Assembly: GCA_020351305.1 (NCBI GenBank)
Contig: CP070730.1
Span: 362,474-408,610, forward strand
Direction of reading: 5' to 3'
DNA length: 46,137 nt
Source of the DNA: Candidatus Bathyarchaeota archaeon
GTDB lineage: Archaea; Thermoproteota; Bathyarchaeia; Bathyarchaeales; SOJC01
Shown here one piece after another: positions 26,930 through 35,100 of this stretch (positions within the stretch are counted from its first letter, which is position 1; every line of letters starts with the position of its first letter). The notes under the pieces are model-generated. The model was not told the origin of the DNA and made no database searches. It saw only the letters and a list, made by a program, of their open reading frames with translations. The position numbers and the translations under genes were made by a program.

Positions 26930-27315
26930 GGTCGCGGGCTTCTTCTGGATGACCTAATCGCTCCATAGATTGCTACGATGATAATCAATGCTCCGATCAC
27001 TATCATGAAAAGCGCACCACGCCAAGGGCTAGACAGCTCAAAAATGGTTGATATCAGAGAGGTTACTCCAATTAAAATAACGATTAAACCTCCAATTAGA
27101 GCCCAGAAACGACTAGTTTCCCCTTTCTCGTGTTTCTCCTGCTTCTCCTGCTTTTCTTCCTTTTCTTCCTTTTCTTCCTTTTCTTCCTTCTCCCCTTTCT
27201 CATGTTTTTCGTAAGCTTCTCTAGAAGATGATTCAAATCTTAGTGAAGCTCCACATTTAGGGCAGAACTCCATCTCATTTGTAATTTCATTCCCACATTT
27301 CGAACAGTAGGACAA
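26926..27315 (-). CDS. Zinc-ribbon membrane protein with KEKE-type repeat
   Basis: About 129 residues: an N-terminal double-CxxC zinc ribbon (YCSKCG and FCPKCG), a highly charged Lys/Glu repeat of about 30 residues encoded by tandem 9-base units, and two membrane helices ending in a basic tail. Such proteins are common archaeal membrane proteins of unknown role. The TTG at 27315 is preferred because GGGTGA lies upstream; a GTG at 27324 is the other choice. TATA-like ATATTTATATTC lies at about 27355. The repeat length probably varies between strains. Confidence 0.78.
   Translation of the reverse strand: MSYCSKCGNEITNEMEFCPKCGASLRFESSSREAYEKHEKGEKEEKEEKEEKEEKQEKQEKHEKGETSRFWALIGGLIVILIGVTSLISTIFELSSPWRGALFMIVIGALIIIVAIYGAIRSSRRSPRP
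27134..27187. repeat. Tandem 9-base repeat in a coding region
   Basis: Six consecutive units of 9 bases: two copies of TTCTCCTGC followed by four of TTTTCTTCC, partly continued at the 3' end. On the minus strand they encode Lys/Glu triplets of the zinc-ribbon membrane protein. Being in frame (9 bases), copy changes would not break the reading frame. Confidence 0.85.
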
Positions 27316-27594
27316 CCACTTCACCCTAATTCAACTACCCTGTTTGGTTAGTATTGAATATAAATATTAGCTGCCAGCCTAACAATTTAATTTTGAATTT
27401 GCACTTATTCTCTTTCCTTTAAGAATGTTATGGAACGTTGAAGGTTCATGAAAAATCTACTGCAATAATTTGGAAAAAGCGTGCATAGTTGCACCGATAA
27501 TTGGTAAAAAAAGGTTTCCATTGAGTGAGATGAATAAGTGGGAGAGACAATTACAGTAGGATTTACAACAACCAGGCTTTCTACCATAAACTAC

Positions 27595-28785
27595 TCAATC
27601 CAAAGGAAGCTTGTCCAGCTGCTTCATGACGAATCTGCGGATTTCCTTTGGCTTGGGCAACTTTGCCACAATTTTTCCCTTCTTGATGGTGGGTTTCAAC
27701 ATTCGCTCTGTTCTACTTCGACATTTCGGGCATTTTGGTTGAGGCTTATAGTATGGTAAAACAATGTCAGTTAGACATTCTTGGCATCGCCATACTTCCT
27801 TTTTCCCGCCAAGTTTACCTCGCTTTGCACACAGCTTTCCCTTTATTTGAACTATATCCAAAGCGAAGTTTATTGCAGGAGAGTTACATACATATGTGCC
27901 CACACCGAAAGCATCTGCCCCCGCTTTACTAAGCTGCTTGATTGTCCCCTCATTTAAACCTCCGGAAACAAAAATCTTGACCTGCTCATAACCACGAAGA
28001 TTCAGCTCCCATCGTACTTCTCGCACTATCTCCGCAAAATTTCCTTTCCGAGATAATGGGGTGTCAAGCCGCACGGCTCTTAAATTTTTTAGAGTTTCTG
28101 CAGCTAAGATCGCTTCTGTTTTCTCGTCTGAGTAAGTATCTACCAAAGCAACTCGTGGCACATCTTTTTCGACTATGTCGTCGAAAGCTTTCCATGCCTT
28201 AATCTGGTCACCTAGTACTACAATAAGCGCATGAGGCATAGTTCCCACCGGTTCTGTCTGTGTCGACCTAGCACCCGCCAAGCAACTGACAGCGTCGAAT
28301 CCTCCGATGAAGGCAGCACGGTCTATCATAGGCGAGAGGGATGGGTGCATGCGCCGAATTCCAAATGAAATAAGCTGTTTTTTTTCCGCAATTTTTCTCA
28401 ACCTTGCAGCTCGAGTGGCAATTCCAGAGGCTTGACAAATGAGCCCTAAAAGTGCGGTCTCATAAATGCAGAAAGCGCCATAAGAGCCTTCAATTCGCAT
28501 AACTGGTTCGTGAAAACCTTGAATGTCAGTAGAGTAGAATGCTGTTCCTTCAGGCATTGAGTAAACATCGACAGGTATGTTCTTGAACAAGAGAGCCAAT
28601 TCTTCGATGCCACACAAGATGCTCCATGACCAGTTTTCTGGAAGATTACCTGAGGTCACTTCCGCAACTGCGGAAGTCTTTTCTAAACCCTTAGCTTCCA
28701 AAACTTGTTTTGTGCGGACAAAATAGATGTCGGTGGTTTCACCTTTTTTGATCTCCTCATCAGAAGCAATATGGAAAATGGGCAT
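27595..28785 (-). CDS. pncB: Nicotinate phosphoribosyltransferase
   Basis: A 396-residue enzyme making nicotinate mononucleotide from nicotinate and PRPP, the entry to NAD salvage. Key stretches are TSGNLPENWSW, the QASGIATRAARLR helix, FGIRRMHPS, the flexible phosphate-loop region CLAGARSTQTEPVGTMPHAL, and VSGGLNEGTIKQL with GVGTYVC. The C-terminal 60 residues carry a double-CxxC zinc ribbon (CQEC and CPKC) seen in archaeal short-form enzymes. The ATG has AAGGAG upstream and a TATA-like CTTTAAATAAAT at about 28840. The NMN adenylyltransferase gene further on (42.2 kb) completes the dinucleotide. Confidence 0.95.
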   Translation of the reverse strand: MPIFHIASDEEIKKGETTDIYFVRTKQVLEAKGLEKTSAVAEVTSGNLPENWSWSILCGIEELALLFKNIPVDVYSMPEGTAFYSTDIQGFHEPVMRIEGSYGAFCIYETALLGLICQASGIATRAARLRKIAEKKQLISFGIRRMHPSLSPMIDRAAFIGGFDAVSCLAGARSTQTEPVGTMPHALIVVLGDQIKAWKAFDDIVEKDVPRVALVDTYSDEKTEAILAAETLKNLRAVRLDTPLSRKGNFAEIVREVRWELNLRGYEQVKIFVSGGLNEGTIKQLSKAGADAFGVGTYVCNSPAINFALDIVQIKGKLCAKRGKLGGKKEVWRCQECLTDIVLPYYKPQPKCPKCRSRTERMLKPTIKKGKIVAKLPKPKEIRRFVMKQLDKLPLD

Positions 28786-29038
28786 TTTGAGTTTTCTACT
28801 CCTTAGGGATTTCTTAATTCAATGAAATGGAACGATATTTATTTAAAGTTTCAAACATCGCTTTGTTCTAGAATAGCTGATTGAATCCTACTCTAATTAT
28901 GTAGTTATGGGAAAATCAAGCAAAGTAGCAATATACACACATAAACACAAACTTGTATTTTTATGTAGATTTGGTGTGTGAGAAAGACCTTTATACAAGT
29001 GGCAGAAAGCTCTGCAGAGAAAGGGGTCAACACCCGGC

Positions 29039-30238
29039 ATGAAAGCTAAATTGCCGACCATTATCAGTGTAGGCAGAACCAAATTTGGAGAACATTATGA
29101 AGTAGAGCCTGAGAAGCTGATTGAAGAAGCCGGACTGGCTGCTTTAGATTCTGCACGAATCGAACGTAGAGGCTTGGATGCCTGTTACTTCTCGGATTAC
29201 TTCCTCCCAATAACAAACAAGATAGGTCTTGAAGAAGGGTTTCTTTCGGAGCTTTTAGAACTCAACATACCTATGGAGATTACTCGCTCTTTTAGCTCTG
29301 CCCTTTCAAACGCTTGTAATGCCATCCTAGCAGGAACATACGACATTGTGCTCGTTGGGGGAATGGAGAAAATGACTGACAGGTGGGATAAGATTAGGGA
29401 TGACCTAATGCTTCTGGAGGATCCTTGGAGCTATTACGCTGGATGCACACCCGAAGCGAACCATGAGCTTATGTTCAGAGCATATATTAAGGAACATGGT
29501 ATTTCAGGTCAACAGTTAGATGTTTTGAATACCGCGTTAGCTCAATTTTCTGTAAAAAGCCATAGCAATGCCATGAAAAATAAATACGCTCAATTTCGCA
29601 AAGAAATTTTAATCGATGCAGTTATTAAGGCTAGGATTAAAGCGAAAAGACCTTTGGGCTTGTTTGATTTTGCACCAATATCTGATGGGGCATCAGCATT
29701 AATTTTAACGAACTTAGAGATAGCTCCATCTTATACAGACAAGCCAATCTACATCCTTGGCCATTCTATGGCTACCGATTACATCACCTTTCCCTCGCGT
29801 AGTGACTTAACTAGTTTCGTAGCCACTCAACTTGCGATGAAAAGTGCTCTCAAAAAGGCAAACATCCAATTGGACGATATTTCCATACTGGAGATTTACG
29901 ACCAATCTACGATGATGGGATTAGTCTCTCTCGAAGATTTGGGTTTCTGTGAGAGAGGTAAAGCCTGGATGGATATGTATGGAAGCTATCAAAAGGATGA
30001 AAAGGGCTATGAACTTAAAGAGAGGAGGATTTTTGTGAATGTTAACGGTGGGCTTAAGGCTGATGGGAATCCCCTAGGCGCCACAGGTGGCGCTGAGATT
30101 TTTGAAATTTTTCAACAGTTAAGACTTGAGGCTGGTGAAAGGCAGATTAAGGCAGATGAAGAGCTTAGATTTGGCTGCGTTCATGAGTTGGAAGGTTTTG
30201 GTACAAAAGCCTATGTCTATATTTTAGGAGGGAAATGA
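29039..30238 (+). CDS. Thiolase-like (SCP2 type) protein lacking catalytic residues
   Basis: A 399-residue thiolase-fold protein in the archaeal acetoacetyl-CoA thiolase/SCP2 family. The framework is conserved: VLVGGMEKMTD, the FAPISDGASALI stretch, VNGGLKADGNPLGATGGAE. But, aligning from GGMEKM, the nucleophile Cys position holds Thr82 or Arg83 in TRSFSS; the HD/HDCF His is Tyr287 (EIYDQS); and the GH(P/A)LGATG His is Asn344. The C-terminal Cys motif is also absent. It may be a structural pseudo-thiolase for the next gene's product (inference). TATA-like CTTTATACAAG lies at about 28988. The gap to the next gene is one base. Confidence 0.85.
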   Translation: MKAKLPTIISVGRTKFGEHYEVEPEKLIEEAGLAALDSARIERRGLDACYFSDYFLPITNKIGLEEGFLSELLELNIPMEITRSFSSALSNACNAILAGTYDIVLVGGMEKMTDRWDKIRDDLMLLEDPWSYYAGCTPEANHELMFRAYIKEHGISGQQLDVLNTALAQFSVKSHSNAMKNKYAQFRKEILIDAVIKARIKAKRPLGLFDFAPISDGASALILTNLEIAPSYTDKPIYILGHSMATDYITFPSRSDLTSFVATQLAMKSALKKANIQLDDISILEIYDQSTMMGLVSLEDLGFCERGKAWMDMYGSYQKDEKGYELKERRIFVNVNGGLKADGNPLGATGGAEIFEIFQQLRLEAGERQIKADEELRFGCVHELEGFGTKAYVYILGGK

Positions 30239-30239
30239 A

Positions 30240-31763
30240 GTGAGTAGTGAACCAATCGAGAGACGAGTTGCATATATCGGCGATAGATTGCGGGGCAGCC
30301 GTTGCAACATGTGTGGCAAAGAATACTTCAAACTTAAAAATTACTGTGGCACTTGTGGAAGAGAAAGCTTTGGAAAAATGGAGCACATTGACTTTTTCTA
30401 CGAGGAAGGAACGCTGGAAGTCTGTACTCTTGTTAACAAACCTACAAATAAATTCACAAAGCTAGGTCCATACATCTATGGAATAGTTACTTTTCACGAT
30501 GGCAAAGTGCGTTTTCCAGGCCGATTAACTGATCGTGTAATAAAGGACGATGATGAAGTTAGTTTTGATGATTTGGAAGGTAGAAAGGTTGTCCCTCGGT
30601 TCAGGAGGAGACATGCCGTGGAGCCTAAGAGCATAATACCTACCATCTCTTTGGCATTCTCTTTTGCCGATGAATATTATCCCTATCAAGAGTACAGGCC
30701 AGTTAAGCCTTCAAGGAAATATGAAAAGCCTGGAATAGTTGGATATGGTGTATATTCCTCAAAATTCAGAATTCGAGAGAGAATGATGGAACGCTCTGTC
30801 CCCTTCTTGGATGAAGATTCTATTACTGCAGCAGTTGAAGCAGGGAAAATGGCTTTAATTCACTCCGGAGTTGACCATAAGTTGGTAGGTAAGGTGTATG
30901 TGGGATCCGAATCAAATCCCTATGCAGTCAAACCTATTGCTTCAAAAGTCGCACAGGTGCTGAAGCTTGGTGAGGAGTGTCAGGTTGAAGGTGTGCAATG
31001 TGTGGATGCAATAGACACTGAGTTCGCTTGCAAAGCTGCAACCAGCATGTTCAAGGATGCTGCTTCGCTTGTGTATTATCCAGATTCTCAAGAATCTTAT
31101 GCTATGGTTATCGGCACTGACAACTCTCAAGCTGCTCCTAGAAACGAACCAGGAGGCGAATTAGACCTTTTCGTAGGCTATGGAGGATCCGCATTCATTT
31201 TTGGCCTGCAGGATGTGATAGCTCGCTTTGAAGGTTGGGTCTCATTTACATCAGATACACCAGACTTTTGGAGAAGGGATACGCAACCTCACCCAAGTCA
31301 TGGTGGTCGTTATACAGGTGTACCAGCCTACTTCAAGCATGTAACAAAAGTTGCTAAGGAGCTCATGGGACGTTTGAAACTTGAACCACGAGATATAGAT
31401 TATTTTGTAGCACATCAACCTAACGCCATTTTTCCAACGCGTGCTGCAAAAGCTTTAGGCTTTAAAGAAGAGCAATTCCTGCCGGGTCTGCAGGTTGCTA
31501 AATTTGGAAACACCTACTCTGGTTGTTCGCCGATTGGCTTGGCTGCTGTCCTCGATGTAGCAAAACCAGATGAAAGAATTCTGGTGGCAAGCTATGGTTC
31601 TGGAGCTGGGAGTGACGCCTATTCTTTTATAACCACAAGCCAATTAGTAGAAAATCGGACTCGACAAAAATTTACAGTTGGTTATCAAGCTGAAAGCAGA
31701 TTTGTGGATTATTTAGATTATGACGCTTACAGGAGATTCAAACAAGGAATGGAAGCCGCTTGA
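30240..31763 (+). CDS. DUF35 fused to HMG-CoA-synthase-like protein
   Basis: A 507-residue fusion. Residues 1-125 form a DUF35 (zinc ribbon C22/C25/C36/C39 plus OB fold), normally a separate protein bridging thiolase and HMG-CoA synthase in archaeal complexes. From about residue 160 follows an archaeal HMG-CoA-synthase domain: YVGSESNPYAV, the nucleophile Cys264 in EFACKA, His392 in AHQPN, and NTYSGCSPIGLAAVLD. Compared with family members about 18 residues near the N-terminal part of the domain are lacking and a His before PYAV is Asn. It condenses or binds acyl-CoA, possibly making HMG-CoA for lipids. The downstream gene overlaps by four bases. Confidence 0.88.
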   Translation: MSSEPIERRVAYIGDRLRGSRCNMCGKEYFKLKNYCGTCGRESFGKMEHIDFFYEEGTLEVCTLVNKPTNKFTKLGPYIYGIVTFHDGKVRFPGRLTDRVIKDDDEVSFDDLEGRKVVPRFRRRHAVEPKSIIPTISLAFSFADEYYPYQEYRPVKPSRKYEKPGIVGYGVYSSKFRIRERMMERSVPFLDEDSITAAVEAGKMALIHSGVDHKLVGKVYVGSESNPYAVKPIASKVAQVLKLGEECQVEGVQCVDAIDTEFACKAATSMFKDAASLVYYPDSQESYAMVIGTDNSQAAPRNEPGGELDLFVGYGGSAFIFGLQDVIARFEGWVSFTSDTPDFWRRDTQPHPSHGGRYTGVPAYFKHVTKVAKELMGRLKLEPRDIDYFVAHQPNAIFPTRAAKALGFKEEQFLPGLQVAKFGNTYSGCSPIGLAAVLDVAKPDERILVASYGSGAGSDAYSFITTSQLVENRTRQKFTVGYQAESRFVDYLDYDAYRRFKQGMEAA

Positions 31764-32935
31764 CAACCAAAAATTCTGCCTTAGAGGAAAGCCGGGTGAA
31801 ACCGCGATTTTGGCGATTTGCGAAGTGGATTCCTAAAGTTCTTTTTTCTCCTTTTAGAGCGTTTGAGGAAGTTGTAAGAAAACCAGATTTCAAAGGTCCA
31901 ATTCTAATCTTATTGATAATGCTCCCTTTGACTTTAGGTGGACAATATTTTAGCGCGACCAAGTTCTATTTGGAAACACCAACCCCTAAAAACGATGGAT
32001 GGACAGAACAGCCACATAATTCATTACCGGTTTCTTGGAGTTCCAACGGTAATATAACCATTAGCGATGACGACTATGTAAAGGGTAATTATAGCGTTTC
32101 CTCTTCTTTAATCAACACATCACAAGTTTGGATGCAGCTAGCAAACATAGAGAATTTCAACTGCTCCGATACAGAATATTGCCGCTTGTCATTTAGTACA
32201 AAGTGGATTAATGAAGCCAATTCCACGCCAGCTATAACTCTGCAGTTGTTTTCACTTAATAATGAAAGCAGATTTGAGTTGCTGGTAGAGAATGTTGAAG
32301 CTAGTAGTGATATTTGGTCAAATGTTAGTGTTGATCTGGCCACTAACGACTGGACATCTGTGGCTTCACCCAGCTGGGGCAACATAACTGGTATAGGTTT
32401 CCAATTTAAGTGGGTTAACTCAGCAAATCATACTATACACATAGATGATATATTTTTTGGAAAATTTGTTAGCATCTCATCATCAAGTAGCTTTGGCATA
32501 CAGCTTATGTATCTGCTTATGCGAAGCAGTATTGATTTTCTATTGAGATGGGTAATACTTTCTGGGATAGTTTTATTAGCTTTAAGAAGCTTTTCCGACT
32601 GGAATGGTGTTTGGCAAAACTTGCTAGGCATAGTCGGATATGTTTTCTCCCCATCTATTGTTTATCTGAGTGCTTTGGCACTACTCTTTTTTCTTTTGCC
32701 ACCTTTTTTCTTGCCATTTTCCCCCACCTCAGAGACTTTCATTGCATATCAAAGCTCTTGGGGTGTATCTATCTCCGTCCTAAATTTGCTATTCTTGGGG
32801 TGGACCACAATTCTATGCATTATAGCTGTAAAACAGATTCACGAACTCTCTTGGACTAAAGCTACCTTGATAGGCTTAGGCGGCATTGTCCTAACATTAC
32901 TCCTTAGTTCCTTTCTGCTCAGCGCCTTTTTCTAG
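31760..32935 (+). CDS. Yip1-like membrane protein with large extracellular insert
   Basis: A 391-residue protein. An N-terminal amphipathic start (KVLFSPFRAFEEVV, typical of the Yip1 family) precedes one helix, then an extracellular domain of about 200 residues (about 70-250) rich in Asn/Ser/Thr with several NxS/T sequons and a jelly-roll-like pattern (DYVKGNYSVSSS). About four or five hydrophobic helices follow. The TTG start overlaps the upstream fusion gene's stop, so it belongs to the thiolase/HMGCS operon. Function unknown; a lipid or envelope role is possible by context. Confidence 0.72.
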   Translation: MTTKNSALEESRVKPRFWRFAKWIPKVLFSPFRAFEEVVRKPDFKGPILILLIMLPLTLGGQYFSATKFYLETPTPKNDGWTEQPHNSLPVSWSSNGNITISDDDYVKGNYSVSSSLINTSQVWMQLANIENFNCSDTEYCRLSFSTKWINEANSTPAITLQLFSLNNESRFELLVENVEASSDIWSNVSVDLATNDWTSVASPSWGNITGIGFQFKWVNSANHTIHIDDIFFGKFVSISSSSSFGIQLMYLLMRSSIDFLLRWVILSGIVLLALRSFSDWNGVWQNLLGIVGYVFSPSIVYLSALALLFFLLPPFFLPFSPTSETFIAYQSSWGVSISVLNLLFLGWTTILCIIAVKQIHELSWTKATLIGLGGIVLTLLLSSFLLSAFF

Positions 32936-33326
32936 GGTCACTTGAGGACGAGAAGTCGCACAACCTGCAATGTGCCAAGTTCAATATAGGGCTTGCCCTT
33001 TGACATAATTCACACATGAGCCTTTTTTTCCTTGCAAGCCTACATGTATCACATAAATCGAGGATGAGTGCCATTCTGTCTTTGTTACCGCTTACTAATG
33101 AAGCAGCAGTTTCCTTAATTTGCACTCTTACTGCCTTTTCCTTTTCTATTTGGAGTAGGTTGCCTCTTACATTATGGATGTATTTACTTACTGCAGTTTG
33201 AGTTATGCCCAAAAGGTTTGCAGCTTCTGTTTGTTTCATTCCATAGGTTTCGATGAGTTCTTTCGCGAGAAGGGCCCGTACTGCTGGAACAACTGATTTT
33301 ACTGCGACTTCGCATGGGAGTTTCAT
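32919..33326 (-). CDS. HTH transcriptional regulator (COG2522 type)
   Basis: A 135-residue protein starting MKLPCEV, as in archaeal COG2522 regulators; a longer in-frame reading from 33380 would run through the TATA box. The helix-turn-helix is residues 28-52 (MKQTEAANLLGITQTAVSKY). The C-terminus has three Cys pairs (92/95, 105/108, 120/123), suggesting zinc or iron-sulfur binding and metal or redox sensing (inference). Its promoter shares a region with the divergent regulator gene, with twin palindromes nearby. It is convergent with the Yip1-like gene, overlapping by 17 bases. Confidence 0.88.
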   Translation of the reverse strand: MKLPCEVAVKSVVPAVRALLAKELIETYGMKQTEAANLLGITQTAVSKYIHNVRGNLLQIEKEKAVRVQIKETAASLVSGNKDRMALILDLCDTCRLARKKRLMCELCQRASPILNLAHCRLCDFSSSSDPRKRR

Positions 33327-33361
33327 TTTAGCAAACCTATCTATAGTGTGGTGGGGAAAAG

Positions 33362-33369
33362 GTATATAA
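33362..33369 (-). promoter_or_regulatory. TATA box of the COG2522 regulator gene
   Basis: GTATATAA region (minus-strand TTATATAC) lies about 38 bases upstream of the ATG at 33326, immediately next to the first palindrome. Confidence 0.65.
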
Positions 33370-33371
33370 GC

Positions 33372-33406
33372 ATGACGCATGTCATAAAATATATGACGTG
33401 TGTCAT
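33372..33406. promoter_or_regulatory. Twin ATGAC-N4-GTCAT operator sites
   Basis: Two identical-arm palindromes, ATGAC-gcat-GTCAT at 33372-33385 and ATGAC-gtgt-GTCAT at 33393-33406, have centres exactly 21 bp apart, i.e. on the same helix face. An AT-rich TATA-like stretch (about 33386-33394) for the plus-strand gene lies between them, and the minus-strand TATA box lies just beside the first. This layout suits a dimer pair repressing or co-regulating both divergent genes; the binding protein is probably one of the two products. Confidence 0.8.
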
Positions 33407-33429
33407 AGGAACGATGGAGGAAACTTGTT

Positions 33430-34428
33430 TTGAAAACAAACTCTTCTCCTATCTCCCCTCAAAAAAGAAGAGATAATGATGACCACGATCCTATGACATA
33501 CGCAACTCAAAATGAGAAAATAAAAAGTCGAAAGCGGGTAGAGGATTCACTATGGCTTTCAAGGAAAATGGTTGACGATGGATGCACTCTCGAACAGACA
33601 TTGCATGTGATGGAAGAACGATGTAAAAATTGCAGTTTTATTTCACCGGCGCTGTGTGTTAACCAATGTACAACTTGGATGGTAAAAAGAGAGCTCCGAG
33701 AAACCGAAAATGCACTTTCAAGAGAGGGTCATGATATCCAGCTGCTCAACGCCATTAAGAATGAGAGAAGAATAACGATGTTGGCGATTCTTAGGAAACC
33801 CTTGTCTGTTGAGGGAATACAAAAAGAGCTTCGAGGTTATGGCTTCAATCATAGTCAGGAGACTGTTGGTGAATACTTGAGACCATTGATTTGGGCTGGT
33901 TTAATTAGGGAAAGCAATGGGCGCTTTAGGATCTCGTTGTATGGCAAGAAAGTTCTTGATGCGATGGTCAGACACAATTTCAAAGGACAGCTGCCCGCTC
34001 ATTCTGAAGGTTATGAAGAAAGGGTTCTTAGAAGCCTTTTGACAGGGGACAAAACACGCAGTGAGTTGTATAAGGTCATTCCTAAGCAAGGGTTGTCAAG
34101 AGTTTTAAAACGTTTGAGGGAAAATGGATTAATCTTGGATAATGCACTTGATGCTCGTGTATTTTATTTTCGTACAAAGAGGGCACTTTCCATGGAGCGG
34201 ATTTCGCCAACTCAAAGGAGAATTTGTGAATCGATTCCTGATGATGGCGTTTCTGCAACGGGTTTGGCTAATGATATTGGGATTAGTCTAAGGCGGGTCT
34301 ATAAGTACTTGCGGACTTTGAGGGGAAAGAAGCTGGTCTTTAGGCGAGTCGTGCCGTTAAGGTTCAAGTTATCTTTACGGGGAAGGCAAGTGGCAAAGTT
34401 TCTGGATGAGGTTGCAACTATAGAGTAA
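33430..34428 (+). CDS. Winged-helix regulator with four-Cys motif
   Basis: A 332-residue putative DNA-binding protein. The N-terminal 60 residues are hydrophilic; a Cys motif with spacing C65-x2-C68-x7-C76-x3-C80 follows, likely metal-binding; then two or three winged-helix-like domains (about 105-170, 195-240 and 255-320; the last has SATGLANDIGISLRRVYKYL). TTG at 33430 has the SD ATGGAGG upstream. It diverges from the COG2522 regulator gene across the twin palindromes. Specific function not recognised; a transcription factor is likely. Confidence 0.72.
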   Translation: MKTNSSPISPQKRRDNDDHDPMTYATQNEKIKSRKRVEDSLWLSRKMVDDGCTLEQTLHVMEERCKNCSFISPALCVNQCTTWMVKRELRETENALSREGHDIQLLNAIKNERRITMLAILRKPLSVEGIQKELRGYGFNHSQETVGEYLRPLIWAGLIRESNGRFRISLYGKKVLDAMVRHNFKGQLPAHSEGYEERVLRSLLTGDKTRSELYKVIPKQGLSRVLKRLRENGLILDNALDARVFYFRTKRALSMERISPTQRRICESIPDDGVSATGLANDIGISLRRVYKYLRTLRGKKLVFRRVVPLRFKLSLRGRQVAKFLDEVATIE

Positions 34429-34564
34429 CCCGCTTCTAGGAATATGTTTTGAAAGTAGTGTATAAAGAAAATGATGGCGAAATTCTTTACAGAAGAATGC
34501 ATCTGCAAAACTATGCTCACAGATTTATTTTCAACCTAACATAGGTATTTTTCGGGGTTGTAAC

Positions 34565-35008
34565 TTATTCTTCTATATTCTTAGACTTCGCCTTGATGGC
34601 AGGGGGTGGGCGCTTCTGCACATATTGATAACTCCTTGGTCTCCCTAGCCGTGTTAATACGCCTTCTCGAACTAAGTCCACCAAAGCATGGGCTACAGCC
34701 GTTCGATCATAGTGGTAGCCTCCTCGCCCTAATTCCCCATGAACCTCGCCAAGGGACCTACCGATACCAAACCACTCATCACGCCATAGACCTAGAATCA
34801 AACCTTTACAGGTCTCCCCCCGACCAACACTCCTGATCGTCTCACCGCCAATCGTTCTGCCACTAATAACATCTTCTCGTTCAGAGAACACCCTCAAAAT
34901 TTCATCAACTACACTCCCAACCTCACTCACCCCACATTCAACCTCAACATCTACATCGCCTACCCTCAGCTTTACACGAACACGACCAACGCCTTCAACC
35001 TCAGACAT
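34565..35008 (-). CDS. Winged-helix protein divergent from nurA
   Basis: A 147-residue protein. Residues 1-45 are Val/Gly-rich (beta-strand pattern, VRVKLRVGDVDVEVE), followed by a helical middle and a C-terminal winged-helix-like region (about 75-130, with DRTAVAHALVDLVREGVLTR and a basic, proline-rich tail). I do not recognise a family. The codons look distinct (rich in GTN/GGN and GAG), which may reflect its amino-acid content. It shares a divergent region with nurA-herA containing a 25-bp inverted repeat, making it a plausible regulator of that pair (inference). Confidence 0.68.
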   Translation of the reverse strand: MSEVEGVGRVRVKLRVGDVDVEVECGVSEVGSVVDEILRVFSEREDVISGRTIGGETIRSVGRGETCKGLILGLWRDEWFGIGRSLGEVHGELGRGGYHYDRTAVAHALVDLVREGVLTRLGRPRSYQYVQKRPPPAIKAKSKNIEE

Positions 35009-35031
35009 ATATGCCGCCTATTGAATATTGA

Positions 35032-35056
35032 ATTGTGCATCATGATCATGCACAAT
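35032..35056. promoter_or_regulatory. 25-bp inverted repeat between wHTH gene and nurA
   Basis: Arms ATTGTGCAT and ATGCACAAT (9 bp, perfect) flank the 7-base spacer CATGATC. The right arm touches the nurA TATA box (35056-35065), and the left arm lies 24 bases upstream of the divergent wHTH gene start. This is the position of an operator overlapping a TATA/BRE. Confidence 0.8.
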
Positions 35057-35065
35057 ATTTAAATA
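35056..35065 (+). promoter_or_regulatory. TATA box of nurA
   Basis: TATTTAAATA lies about 40 bases before the nurA start, with SD-like GGTGAATC at 35093-35100. Confidence 0.65.
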
Positions 35066-35100
35066 CCAAGACAACCAACCTAAAGATATATTGGTGAATC

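Noticed and set aside
28910-28985. AC/GT-rich stretch with CACACA and TGTGTG upstream of the thiolase-like gene
   Set aside because: The inverted arms are only about six bases and separated by more than 30; not distinct from chance.
34606-34836. Open frame opposite the wHTH gene divergent from nurA
   Set aside because: It is the antisense of a more plausible gene and lacks any start signal or motif.
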